A stretch of 30,454 nucleotides of DNA, from NCBI GenBank assembly GCA_034679905.1, contig JAXDAH010000155.1:1-30454 (forward strand), written 5' to 3'. Both the position numbers and the translations under genes were made by a program. Shown here piece after piece: positions 7,558-15,054 of the stretch; positions within the stretch are counted from its first letter, which is position 1, and every line of letters begins with the position of its first letter. Under the pieces are notes generated by a model that did not search any database, was not told where the DNA came from, and worked only from the letters and a program-made list of their open reading frames with translations. This DNA comes from JASEFH01 sp034679905. Lineage in GTDB: Archaea > Halobacteriota > Methanomicrobia > Methanomicrobiales > JACTUA01.

Positions 7558-9063
7558 ATGGACAACCAGATACACCGGGTAATTCCGATATTGGTATTTC
7601 TAACGCTGATGGCGACGGCGACCCCGGCTGCCAGTGCACTGGCGGATCTCGGCTTCACGCAGACGGCGAACCCAACCACGACGGTCGTCGGGGAGGCTGT
7701 CGCCTGGAAGGCCACGATCACAAATTACGGTCCTGACCCCGCGACGGGGATCGTGGTGCAGTGCGACCATGCGCAGATGGGCGGTGGCACGCAGACCAGC
7801 AACATCCAGATGACGGCGGGACGATATAGCGCCTCGACGCACAACTGGACAATCTCTTCCCTGGCGAGCGGCCAGAGCGCCGACCTGACCTGGGACACCG
7901 TCTACACCCGGGTCGGGCAGAGCACGCACGGGATGAACATCATCGCATCCATACCAGGAGATCCCAATCCTGCCAACGATGGTGTGTATACAACGGTGAC
8001 AGTAATCGCAGAAACTACCCCGACTCCAAGACCCGCTCCGGTTGCCGCCTTCACGGCAACGCCGCAGAGCGGGCAGGTGCCGCTGACCGTGCAGTTCACG
8101 GACCAGTCCGCGAACTCGCCCACCGGCTGGAGCTGGACGTTCGGGGACGGCGGGACCTCGTCTGTCCAGAACCCGAACCACTTCTACACAGCCGCGGGCA
8201 GCTACACCGTGATCCTGCAGGCGACAAACGCCGCCGGATCGGACATGGAGACCAAGACCGGCTACATTACGGTCAGTGCCCCCGCTACGGCCGGAGACCT
8301 AGTGGGCGTCTATAACAACGCCGGCACCTGGGCGTTGCACCAGGAGACCGGGTCCAACACCATCGTCGGCTTCGGTTGGGCCAATACCGTACCCGTGGTG
8401 GGCGAGTGGGACACTGACGGCGTCACGGACGTGGGCATCTACAACCGGGGAGGCAACAATTTCCTGATCCCGACCGCGAGCGGCGTCGAGATCGTCGGGC
8501 TGGGCTGGAGCGGCGTCATCCCGGTCGTTGGCGATTGGGATGGCAACGGCCGAGACACCGTGGGCGTCTTTGACCCGGCCACCGGCACCTGGGCCCTGCA
8601 CCGCGAGGACGGCACGAACGACGTCTTCGGTTTCGGTTGGGCCAACACCGTACCCGTGGTGGGCGATTGGGACAATGACGGCGTCACGGACGTGGGCATC
8701 TATAACCGGGGAGGCAACAATTTCCTGATCCCGACCGCGAGCGGCGTCGAGATCGTCGGGCTGGGCTGGAGCGGCGTCACCCCGGTCGTTGGCGACTGGA
8801 ACGGGGATGGCCGCGACCAAGTCGGCGTCTACAACAACGCCGGCACTTGGGCCCTGCACCAGGAGACCGGGTCCAACACCATCGTCGGTTTCGGCTGGAG
8901 CGGTACCGAGCCGATTATCGGCGATTGGGATGGGGATGGTGTCTCCGAAGTCGGCATCTACAACCGGGGAGGCAACAACTTCCTGATCCCGACCGATGGC
9001 GGCGTCGAGGTCGTCGGGCTGGGCTGGAGCGGCGTCACCCCCGTCGTGGGAGACTGGGGCTGA
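7558..9063 (+). CDS. Secreted PKD-domain protein with six VCBS/FG-GAP-like repeats
   Basis: I start at ATG 7558 because it directly precedes a signal peptide (DNQIHRVIPILVFLTLMATA, cleavage after about PAASA); a GTG at 7537 is in frame but less fitting. The mature 501-residue precursor has a DUF11/CARDB-like beta domain at about residues 29-148 (DLGFTQTANPTTTVVGE). A PKD domain follows at about 160-240 (GWSWTFGDGGTSS). Six repeats of 43-44 residues begin at bases 8302, 8431, 8560, 8692, 8821 and 8950. Each repeat carries VG(V/I)(Y/F) at its start and GDWDxDGxxD, a likely calcium-binding loop, near its end. Two repeat types alternate strictly. Such repeats form beta-propeller blades, so a six-bladed propeller is likely. 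The chain stops right after the last GDWG, without a membrane anchor or sorting tail. A role in adhesion or the cell envelope is inferred. Confidence 0.85.
   Translation: MDNQIHRVIPILVFLTLMATATPAASALADLGFTQTANPTTTVVGEAVAWKATITNYGPDPATGIVVQCDHAQMGGGTQTSNIQMTAGRYSASTHNWTISSLASGQSADLTWDTVYTRVGQSTHGMNIIASIPGDPNPANDGVYTTVTVIAETTPTPRPAPVAAFTATPQSGQVPLTVQFTDQSANSPTGWSWTFGDGGTSSVQNPNHFYTAAGSYTVILQATNAAGSDMETKTGYITVSAPATAGDLVGVYNNAGTWALHQETGSNTIVGFGWANTVPVVGEWDTDGVTDVGIYNRGGNNFLIPTASGVEIVGLGWSGVIPVVGDWDGNGRDTVGVFDPATGTWALHREDGTNDVFGFGWANTVPVVGDWDNDGVTDVGIYNRGGNNFLIPTASGVEIVGLGWSGVTPVVGDWNGDGRDQVGVYNNAGTWALHQETGSNTIVGFGWSGTEPIIGDWDGDGVSEVGIYNRGGNNFLIPTDGGVEVVGLGWSGVTPVVGDWG
8302..9060 (+). repeat. Six tandem coding repeats (alternating types A and B)
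   Basis: Unit lengths are 129, 129, 132, 129, 129 and 111 bases, the last being cut at the stop. A units (8302, 8560, 8821) read VGVYNNAGTWALH-like; B units (8431, 8692, 8950) read VGIYNRGGNNFLIP. The first two B units differ at only two of their first roughly 105 bases, pointing to recent duplication or gene conversion of an A-B pair. Confidence 0.85.
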
Positions 9064-9423
9064 TAGAATCCTTCCCCCGAGTATCCTACCCGCATCTGGC
9101 CTGAAGGAGCCTCTACGTTCCCATCTAGAACCCTTTAATCTCTTTTCGAACTGCGATAGGAAGTTCACTGCAGAATTTGGATCCTGACCGTGATCAGCAG
9201 CTCGATTCCACAGGGTTGCCTGCTCTATCGGCATCCAATCCTATAGAATTTATCTCTCCCACACCTGCGCCGACTCCGCGCCGACTTCAACACTAGGGCC
9301 CGTCCTGCATGCAGATCTAACCCAGTCCAGGACTGTAGTCCACAGCAGTTGCCCGCGTATGAGATCCAGGTATATCTCTCGGTTTTGACGAGTAACCGTG
9401 CGGGTACAATGCATACCTGTGGA

Positions 9424-9978
9424 TCACAGACGTTTGTGCCTGTACTCTAGCCACCATATTGCGCATGACCCCAGCGAAAGGACCATTAACGGCACAGTGT
9501 AAAGGATGCCAAGCCCCCTATGGGTGAGGGCGAGGAGCGAGAGCGCCACCTGACTCTTTTCTTCCGCGATACGACCCGGCGATATCGAAAAGAAGATGAA
9601 TCGTACCAGCGCTTTGGATTCATCGTCCCAGAATTCTATAGACAATATCGAGCTATGGCTACCGTGCAATCCATGTAGGCCTGATCGATGTTGTTTCCGC
9701 TGTCCGGCACAGCGAAGAGAACCGTTGCATTCGGTATATCGGCGGCATACTCGCGGACGACCAGAGCGGTCGTTCTCTTCGGTCCGGCATTGGTTAGTGC
9801 GATTGCCCCATCGACCGGATCTCTGCTGAAGGTTTCGGCGGCCTCTGCAGTCTTCGTGATCCGCAGATCTACTGTCGGCTAGCCGGTCCAGGCGCTGGAT
9901 GCCGTGCAGAGTGCGACACTTCCCCTGAGCACGAGCTTCACATACGGGCAGCAGGATGATACGGGTTCGGATAATCAC
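9424..9978 (-). pseudogene. Decayed exported DUF11-type protein with C-terminal membrane segment
   Basis: Pieces of one protein lie in two minus-strand frames. In the first frame (9941 down to 9636) there is a signal-peptide-like start (KLVLRGSVALCTASSAWTG), then a TAG stop at 9879-9881. The stop is followed by PTVDLRITKTAEAAE, AIALTNAGPKRTTALVV and DIPNATVLFAVPDSGNN, which together look like a DUF11-type beta domain. The TAG could be a mutated CAG. That frame ends at 9636-9638. The protein-like sequence resumes in another frame (9633-9424): IEFWDDESKALVRFIFFSI, then a membrane segment (GLGILYTVPLMVLSLG) and a basic tail (EYRHKRL). The order signal peptide, beta domain, anchor suggests a single former surface-protein gene broken by a nonsense mutation and at least one frameshift. 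Sequencing error cannot be excluded. Confidence 0.5.
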
Positions 9979-10159
9979 TCCTCCTGTCTATCCGGAGAAC
10001 GGCAACCATGACTGTCATGAACCGTCCCCCGCCTGCGGTAGCCGGTTACCCGCCACCATCGAGATCCCGTCCAAGATCCCGAACGCGAATCCACCTCACA
10101 GTCTCAAAACAGTTGCCGGTGGGATGCAGCGCCGCCGGAATAGATCTTCTTCCATTAAG

Positions 10160-10440
10160 TGCGGAGGTATTACGACGACTTTCGGGAACATCTTGGCTGA
10201 CGATAACATCACGTACCTTGCTCGATCCCTAGAAAAGCAGCTTGTCGGCATATCTGCAGGGGACTCGGGGACATTTTGTGTCCCCGACTTGGTCGACTCC
10301 ACAGGTACACCAGTCACGTTCGAGGAAAATGACACTGTCAAGGTTATCGCCGCCAGCACCGGAGGAGGTTCCGGCGATAGTTCAGGGAGTTCCTTCGGTT
10401 CTGGCAAATCTTCCGGCGTATCTGGCGGCGGGTGCATCAG
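10160..10440 (+). pseudogene. Relic of a secreted or pilin-like protein
   Basis: A plus-strand frame contains ITTTFGNILADDNITYLA, then SGTFCVPDLVDSTGTPVTF and EENDTVKVIAAS, then a Gly/Ser-rich stretch (GGGSGDSSGSSFGSGKSSG). This looks like the C-terminal beta part of an archaeal pilin-like or other exported protein. Upstream the same frame decays into Arg-rich sequence with no type IV pilin N terminus, and downstream it runs into nonsense until the stop at 10520-10522. I consider it a remnant. The family assignment is a guess based on composition. Confidence 0.35.
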
Positions 10441-11059
10441 GCATACTGCATCGAAGTCTGCCCTCACTCCCACACACCGATCGCCGTCCAGACGAATCTC
10501 ACCCCTTCCACCGCGCCGCTGAACGGGCCTGTGGCAGCTGCGGTCCAGGCGCCGGCGATCGAATCGGAAGATATGACGGAGAAGCAAAGCGTCCTAGGGG
10601 ATCGGAATTCGCCTAGTCCCCTGCAACAGATCGTGATCATCATCCTCGGTTTCATCGGTGCCATGGATGGCCATAACATCCTTTTTCTTCTCAAGACTCC
10701 TCGGTGGATCCCCCATTCTCGAGGCCGGGAGTTTCTGGCGCCGACTCTTGTACAGGGATGCCCGCAGGAATGGAGAGCTGGGTATGGCGGCCGGATTCCA
10801 TCGAGAGCGTCACGGGCATCCCTGGATGCTCCTTCCGGCATCCGAGGAGAGGGCTACCTCTCTCGAAGGGGCGGATCTCCGAATCCCGTCACTTTGGGAC
10901 TCCCCATCACGGAGAGTCGCGCTCCTGCCTTTAACACCCGTCTCATGCTGGTTCGGGAAGGAACGCAGCCCAGCGCGCTGTGGATGATGAGCCGACCCGC
11001 ACCCTTCATCGCCGCTGCCGGGCAAGGGCGGATGGCGACCACCGGTAGGATTATTAGGA

Positions 11060-11707
11060 GTGGATGTCTTTACATCGACGATGGCAACAATCCCGGATAC
11101 TGCCCGAGCGTGGTATGACAGGGGCAACTTCTTCAGCAGCCAGGGGCGTTTCGGCGACGCAGTCGCCTGTTTTGATGCAGCTCTCGCTATGGAGCCGGAG
11201 AATGCCCCTGCTCTGAAGAGAAAAGGATTCGCCCTCCTCAAACTGAACCGCTATGAAGAAGCTGCGGAGACCTATGGCAGGGCGCTCGCGATCGAGCCGG
11301 GGGATGCAACCGCATGGCAGCGGCGATGCTATGCGCTGGCCCGGCTGGAGCGTCTCGAAGAGGCGGCGGAGTGCTGCAATCGGGCGCTCCTTCTCAACCC
11401 GACATACAGCACCGCCCTGCACAGTAAGGGGTGGATCCTCTGCAAGCAGAACCGCCATCCCGAGGCGATCGCCTGCTACGAAGCCATCCTGCGTATCGAT
11501 CCCGATCGGGACTCGGCGATCCTGGCACGCGAACAACTACTCGGAGAGGCAGCTCTCGACCAGCTGCAGGCCTTCGTGGAGGAGGCGGAGAGGGATATCG
11601 AGATTCCAGAGGCGGTCTACTCCGTACTGCAGAAGAGGGACTACCTGAAGATTGGGCAGGCATGGGAGGCCCTCCGACGGATTCTGCAGGAGGACAGGTA
11701 TGCGTGA
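11060..11707 (+). CDS. TPR-repeat protein
   Basis: This is a 215-residue protein with about four tetratricopeptide repeats between residues 13 and 155. Examples are ARAWYDRGNFFSSQGRFGDA, ALKRKGFALLKLNRYEEAAE and ALHSKGWILCKQNRHPEAIA; each ends in a proline of the form A(M/I)(E/D)P. The last 55 residues are acidic and helical without repeat signature. It has no signal peptide, membrane segment or enzymatic motif, so it is probably a cytoplasmic protein-interaction scaffold of a type abundant in methanogens. The frame's first start is GTG 11060; an ATG at 11081 is equally possible because neither has a well spaced ribosome-binding site (AGGA is 9 bases before the GTG). It converges with the unknown gene at 11864-12238. 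Confidence 0.85.
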   Translation: MDVFTSTMATIPDTARAWYDRGNFFSSQGRFGDAVACFDAALAMEPENAPALKRKGFALLKLNRYEEAAETYGRALAIEPGDATAWQRRCYALARLERLEEAAECCNRALLLNPTYSTALHSKGWILCKQNRHPEAIACYEAILRIDPDRDSAILAREQLLGEAALDQLQAFVEEAERDIEIPEAVYSVLQKRDYLKIGQAWEALRRILQEDRYA

Positions 11708-11863
11708 GCGCCCGTGCCCCGCGATCGTCGGGACACCTCCCTCCGAGCTGCACCCCGGGTTTCTGTAAACCGAGCGATCTCTTCTGGTATGGGGCTGTGC
11801 AGGCGAATTCTCGCGGGACCTTCAGCGATATCGGAATGGGGGAAAAAGGGTATTCGGGGGATC

Positions 11864-12238
11864 TCAACTCGATATTCCGGTATCGTATCTGTTGCGGGGT
11901 GCAGGAGCGCAGCAAACCCGCTGGAACAGCGCGAACGCATCGGCGTACTCGATCATCTTCCGCACGGCATCCTGCAGTTGACGGTTCAGCGAGTCCACCT
12001 GCTGCTTGGTGAGATATCGTTTGCTGTAGCCCTGTCGAATGGTCTCTCCCACAACCTGGCAGTTGTAGAATGACTTCTCCAGGATCTTCGATGCATCGAA
12101 GAGGACGAACTGGGGTATGCGCCCGCCTCCCGACATCAGGTCTTTCAGATGCTGAAGGTCGTCGTCAACATCGTTCAGGATTCGGATGATCAGGGATACA
12201 TACCTCTGCGTATCGGATTCAAATGCGTTGTATGACAT
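11864..12238 (-). CDS. Conserved-looking 124-residue helical protein, function unknown
   Basis: The ATG at 12238 opens a 124-residue protein that is nearly all helix. It contains TQRYVSLIIRILNDVDDDLQ, FDASKILEKSFYNCQVVGET and LTKQQVDSLNRQLQDAVRKM. The pattern suggests a four-helix bundle. There is no signal peptide or membrane segment, and two adjacent cysteines sit near the C terminus (VCCAPAP). I do not recognise the family. It lies downstream of gltX in the same direction but beyond a terminator-like hairpin (12346-12384), so it is probably transcribed separately. A weak GAG-type ribosome-binding site precedes the ATG. Codon use and amino acid composition look like a real gene rather than a shadow. 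Confidence 0.7.
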   Translation of the reverse strand: MSYNAFESDTQRYVSLIIRILNDVDDDLQHLKDLMSGGGRIPQFVLFDASKILEKSFYNCQVVGETIRQGYSKRYLTKQQVDSLNRQLQDAVRKMIEYADAFALFQRVCCAPAPRNRYDTGISS

Positions 12239-12329
12239 ACTCGTCTCAATTAATGCTAGATACAGAATGACACAAATACTTTCTTTTTATCTCTATTGAG
12301 ATTTCGGTCATTCACGAGAATAATCGGGC

Positions 12330-12384
12330 AAAAATATCTGTAATAACCACCCCGATCCCGCACCCGCCGAACGGTCGGGGTGGT
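12330..12384 (-). terminator. Hairpin and T-run ending the gltX transcript
   Basis: ACCACCCCGA at 12346-12355 and TCGGGGTGGT at 12375-12384 are perfect reverse complements (10 bases) with a 19-base loop. On the minus strand the hairpin begins 13 bases after the gltX stop, and about 10 bases beyond it comes TTTTT. It probably marks the end of the large minus-strand cluster. Confidence 0.6.
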
Positions 12385-12397
12385 ATGCCTGAGCTGT

Positions 12398-14080
12398 TCA
12401 GCGATGCGTGAAGTATGCCTGGACGCCCCCTTCCTCCAGCACGTCGATGCGGGCAAACCCGATGCGCTCGAATTGAACGATACGCCCCACCTGATCGGCG
12501 ACGGCAGGTTCGCAGAAACCCTGGACGTTTCCCTCCGGGCGGTGGAGTGTACAGGGCAGACGCTCGTCGACAGGTAGCCACTGGACGACGGGCAGTTTCT
12601 TCTTTCGGGCTTCATCGAGGGAGTTGCCCGCATAGACGAGCACAGGTCTCGTGGCGTTGCCCTCGACGGTGACGTTGAAGAGATCTTTCAGCCGCAGACA
12701 GGACCATCGCAGTTCCTCCCTCGGCAACACGATGCGTTCCGTGTAATGCAATGCCCTGAAGCCGCGATCGGGATCTCCGGGGTGCAGGAGCGGGCGGGCG
12801 ATCTGCTCGGGGGCACCGGCCACATCCGCCTCCACGGGATCGGGGACGAAGAAGTAGCGATTGGCAATGGGATCCACGATGCTGCGGTTATGGGCATAGA
12901 GGTTGTCCCAGGAGAAGGAGATATCCGTCTCGCCGATCCCGATCTCAAGGATGGAGCGGCGGACCGCCTCCGGGGTAATCCCGCGCTTCGCAATCGCGCG
13001 GAGCGTTCCAAGACGGACATCGTCCCACCCGCTGAACCCTCCCGCCGCGATCCCCGCACGCATCTCCGATGTGGAGAGGACCACGCCCTCGATGCCCATG
13101 CGGCCGTAGTGGCGATAGACGGGAGGTTTCCAGCCGAAGTAGTCGAAGATGTAGCGCTGCCGCACCGTGTTCGCGATATGGTCCTTCCCGCGGATCACGT
13201 GGGTGATGCCCAGCAGATGGTCGTCCACCGAGACGGAGAAGTTCATCAGCGGGAAGACCTGTGCGTCCACCCGGGGGTGGGGGGGCGAACCGACGATACG
13301 GAACGCGGAGAAGTCCCGCATGGCCGGGTCCGGGTGTTCCAGATCGGTCTTCACCCGCATCGTGACCGCGCCTTCGTAGTACTCCCCGGCGAGCATCGCC
13401 TCCCAGAGTTCCAGGTTCTTCTCGATGTCATGCACGCGGCAGGGGCAGCTCTCTCTCGCCAGCTTCCGCGTGCGGAACTCCTCCGCCTCGCAGGTGCAGA
13501 TGTACGCACCCCCGAGGGCGATCAGCTTCTCTGCATACTCGTAGTAGATGTCCAGACGATCGCTCTGGTAGACGATATCGTCGATCTTGATCCCGAGCCA
13601 TTCGATATCTTCCTGAACGGTGCGGTATGCATCCGGATCCACCCTCCGCGGGTCAGTATCCTCGATCCGCAGCACGTACTTCCCCCCGTACTTCTGGATA
13701 TAGGCATCGTTCAGGATCGCTGCACGGGCATGCCCCAGGTGGAGCGGCCCGCTGGGGTTCGGGGCAAACCGCATCACCACGCCCTTCTCCGCACCCTCCA
13801 GGGGCGGCAGCGTTCTCTCCTCGGTGTGGCGTTCCGAGAGCTCGTCGATCAGATTCGGTGCAAGCGCCCGGAGCCGGGAGATCCGGTCCTCCGGGGCGAG
13901 AGCGCCCACCTCCGCGATCACCGCATCCACCACGCTCCGCAGTTCGCGGGCTGATGCGCGGTACTCCGGATGCTCGCCCAGCAGCTTCCCCAGCACCGTC
14001 CCGCCCTTGGGGAGATCCCCATACTTCACGGCATTCTGAAGTGCGTAGACATACAGGAGCTCCCGCGGTTCCACGACCAT
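12398..14080 (-). CDS. gltX: Glutamyl-tRNA synthetase (archaeal GlxRS)
   Basis: Charges tRNA-Glu with glutamate in the cytoplasm. In archaea lacking GlnRS it also mischarges tRNA-Gln for later amidation. The 560-residue protein has the class I HIGH-type motif in APNPSGPLHLGHARAA (about 106-120) and the KMSKS-equivalent LSTSEMR (about 335-341). A CxC...CxC zinc-type motif (Cys195, 197, 212, 214) lies in the insert between them. The N-terminal 95-residue helical extension and the beta-type anticodon-binding C terminus are typical of archaeal/eukaryal GluRS. I choose ATG 14080, not the in-frame upstream one at 14113, because GAGGT stands 7 bases before it and it follows the idsA stop by one base. 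It is the last gene of the long cluster and is followed by a terminator-like hairpin. Confidence 0.95.
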   Translation of the reverse strand: MVVEPRELLYVYALQNAVKYGDLPKGGTVLGKLLGEHPEYRASARELRSVVDAVIAEVGALAPEDRISRLRALAPNLIDELSERHTEERTLPPLEGAEKGVVMRFAPNPSGPLHLGHARAAILNDAYIQKYGGKYVLRIEDTDPRRVDPDAYRTVQEDIEWLGIKIDDIVYQSDRLDIYYEYAEKLIALGGAYICTCEAEEFRTRKLARESCPCRVHDIEKNLELWEAMLAGEYYEGAVTMRVKTDLEHPDPAMRDFSAFRIVGSPPHPRVDAQVFPLMNFSVSVDDHLLGITHVIRGKDHIANTVRQRYIFDYFGWKPPVYRHYGRMGIEGVVLSTSEMRAGIAAGGFSGWDDVRLGTLRAIAKRGITPEAVRRSILEIGIGETDISFSWDNLYAHNRSIVDPIANRYFFVPDPVEADVAGAPEQIARPLLHPGDPDRGFRALHYTERIVLPREELRWSCLRLKDLFNVTVEGNATRPVLVYAGNSLDEARKKKLPVVQWLPVDERLPCTLHRPEGNVQGFCEPAVADQVGRIVQFERIGFARIDVLEEGGVQAYFTHR

Positions 14081-14081
14081 A

Positions 14082-15044
14082 TCAGCAACCTCTGCTGATG
14101 AAGTAGTCCACAATATCGGTCAGCAGCTTCCGCTCTTCCGAGTAGGGAAGCACGGACAGAGCGGACTTTGCGGTATCCGCCCTCTCAAGAGCGCTCGCGC
14201 GAACATCGCCAATCACTCCCCGCTGCTGAAGCTGGTGCACGAGGCTGTCCATCTCCCCGTCGGAGAGCCTTCTCCTGAACGGACTGAGGTCGAATCCCTT
14301 CTCCCGGGCCCGGATGCTGATCAGCGTCTGTTTCCCCTCGCGGAGATCGGATCCCCGGTCTTTACCGGTCGCCTCCGCGTGCTCTGTGAGATCGATCAGA
14401 TCGTCCTGGATCTGGAACGCGATACCGGCCGATAGACCGTAAGAGTAGAGAGCATCTACCTGAACTGCCGATCCGCCCGCGAGCATTCCTCCAATGGCAG
14501 CGGCTGCCGCGTAGAGTGCGCCGGTCTTCTTCTGCACCATCTCCAGGTACTCCCCGGCTTCGACATCCTCCCGCTTCTCAAAGGACATGTCCATGTGCTG
14601 CCCTTCGCAGATCAGCGCGCACGTCCGCGCGAGCATGGAGACCGCTTTCACCCGGGACCTGTCGTCTGCGATCGAGCGGCAGAGGAACTCGAATGCATTG
14701 GCATAGAGCACATCGCCGGCGAGGATCGCCGTCGGTTCGTCCCAGCAGGTGTGCACCGTGGGGACTCCGCGCCGTTCGATATCCCCGTCCATGATGTCGT
14801 CGTGGATCAGGGTGAAGGTGTGGATCAGCTCCAGCGCCAGCGCCGCCGGGATCAGGTCGTCCGAACGGCCGTGGTTCACCGCATCCGCCGACAGCAGGAC
14901 GACTGCAGGCCGCAGGCGCTTGCCGCCCGCGAGCAGAAGATGCGAGCTGGCTTTGTAGAGCTCTCCATACGCGCTTCCATAGTGGCGGTGCAACGCCAGA
15001 TCCACCTTCTCCGCCGTCTCTTCCAGGTACTCCAGCAGATCCAT
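14082..15044 (-). CDS. idsA: Short-chain polyprenyl (geranylgeranyl/farnesyl) diphosphate synthase
   Basis: Condenses IPP with allylic diphosphates to C15/C20 chains for archaeal ether lipids. The two aspartate-rich motifs are present: DDIMDGD (about residues 82-88) and QIQDDLIDLT. The upstream GGKRLRP substrate-binding motif is near 40-48. Its 320 residues match the family. ATG 15044 is chosen over GTG 15050 because GGAGG lies 6 bases before the ATG and overlaps the stop codon of the RNase J gene. Product length (C15 versus C20) cannot be decided by eye; bifunctional archaeal enzymes are usual. It is co-transcribed with the upstream mevalonate-pathway genes and with gltX. Confidence 0.93.
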   Translation of the reverse strand: MDLLEYLEETAEKVDLALHRHYGSAYGELYKASSHLLLAGGKRLRPAVVLLSADAVNHGRSDDLIPAALALELIHTFTLIHDDIMDGDIERRGVPTVHTCWDEPTAILAGDVLYANAFEFLCRSIADDRSRVKAVSMLARTCALICEGQHMDMSFEKREDVEAGEYLEMVQKKTGALYAAAAAIGGMLAGGSAVQVDALYSYGLSAGIAFQIQDDLIDLTEHAEATGKDRGSDLREGKQTLISIRAREKGFDLSPFRRRLSDGEMDSLVHQLQQRGVIGDVRASALERADTAKSALSVLPYSEERKLLTDIVDYFISRGC

Positions 15045-15054
15045 TCTCACCCTC

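Larger units (their letters stand above)
9064..11059. other. 2 kb of decayed genes between the PKD protein and the TPR protein
   Basis: No intact gene is convincing here. Fragments of two exported-protein-like reading frames can be recognised (9424-9978 minus and 10160-10440 plus). The remaining ORFs are short, Arg/Pro-rich shadows. A 228-codon plus frame at 10432-11118 contains one hydrophobic stretch (LQQIVIIILGFIGAM) but otherwise lacks protein character and runs into the TPR gene in another frame. Bases 9064-9423 and 10640-11059 show nothing I can name. Confidence 0.55.

Noticed and set aside
8302..9060. CRISPR-like or non-coding tandem repeats
   Set aside because: Spacing follows codons, the frame stays open and changes are mostly synonymous or conservative; it is a protein repeat.
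8299..9234. 311-codon minus-strand repetitive ORF opposite the PKD-repeat gene
   Set aside because: Its repeats only mirror the six coding repeats of the plus strand; there is no signal peptide or promoter.
10432..11118. 228-codon plus-strand ORF before the TPR gene
   Set aside because: One hydrophobic stretch but otherwise Arg/Pro-rich; runs into the TPR gene in another frame and has no ribosome-binding site.
12746..13954. 402-codon plus-strand ORF opposite gltX
   Set aside because: Antisense shadow of a fully supported GluRS gene; composition is low in hydrophobic segments and has no motif.
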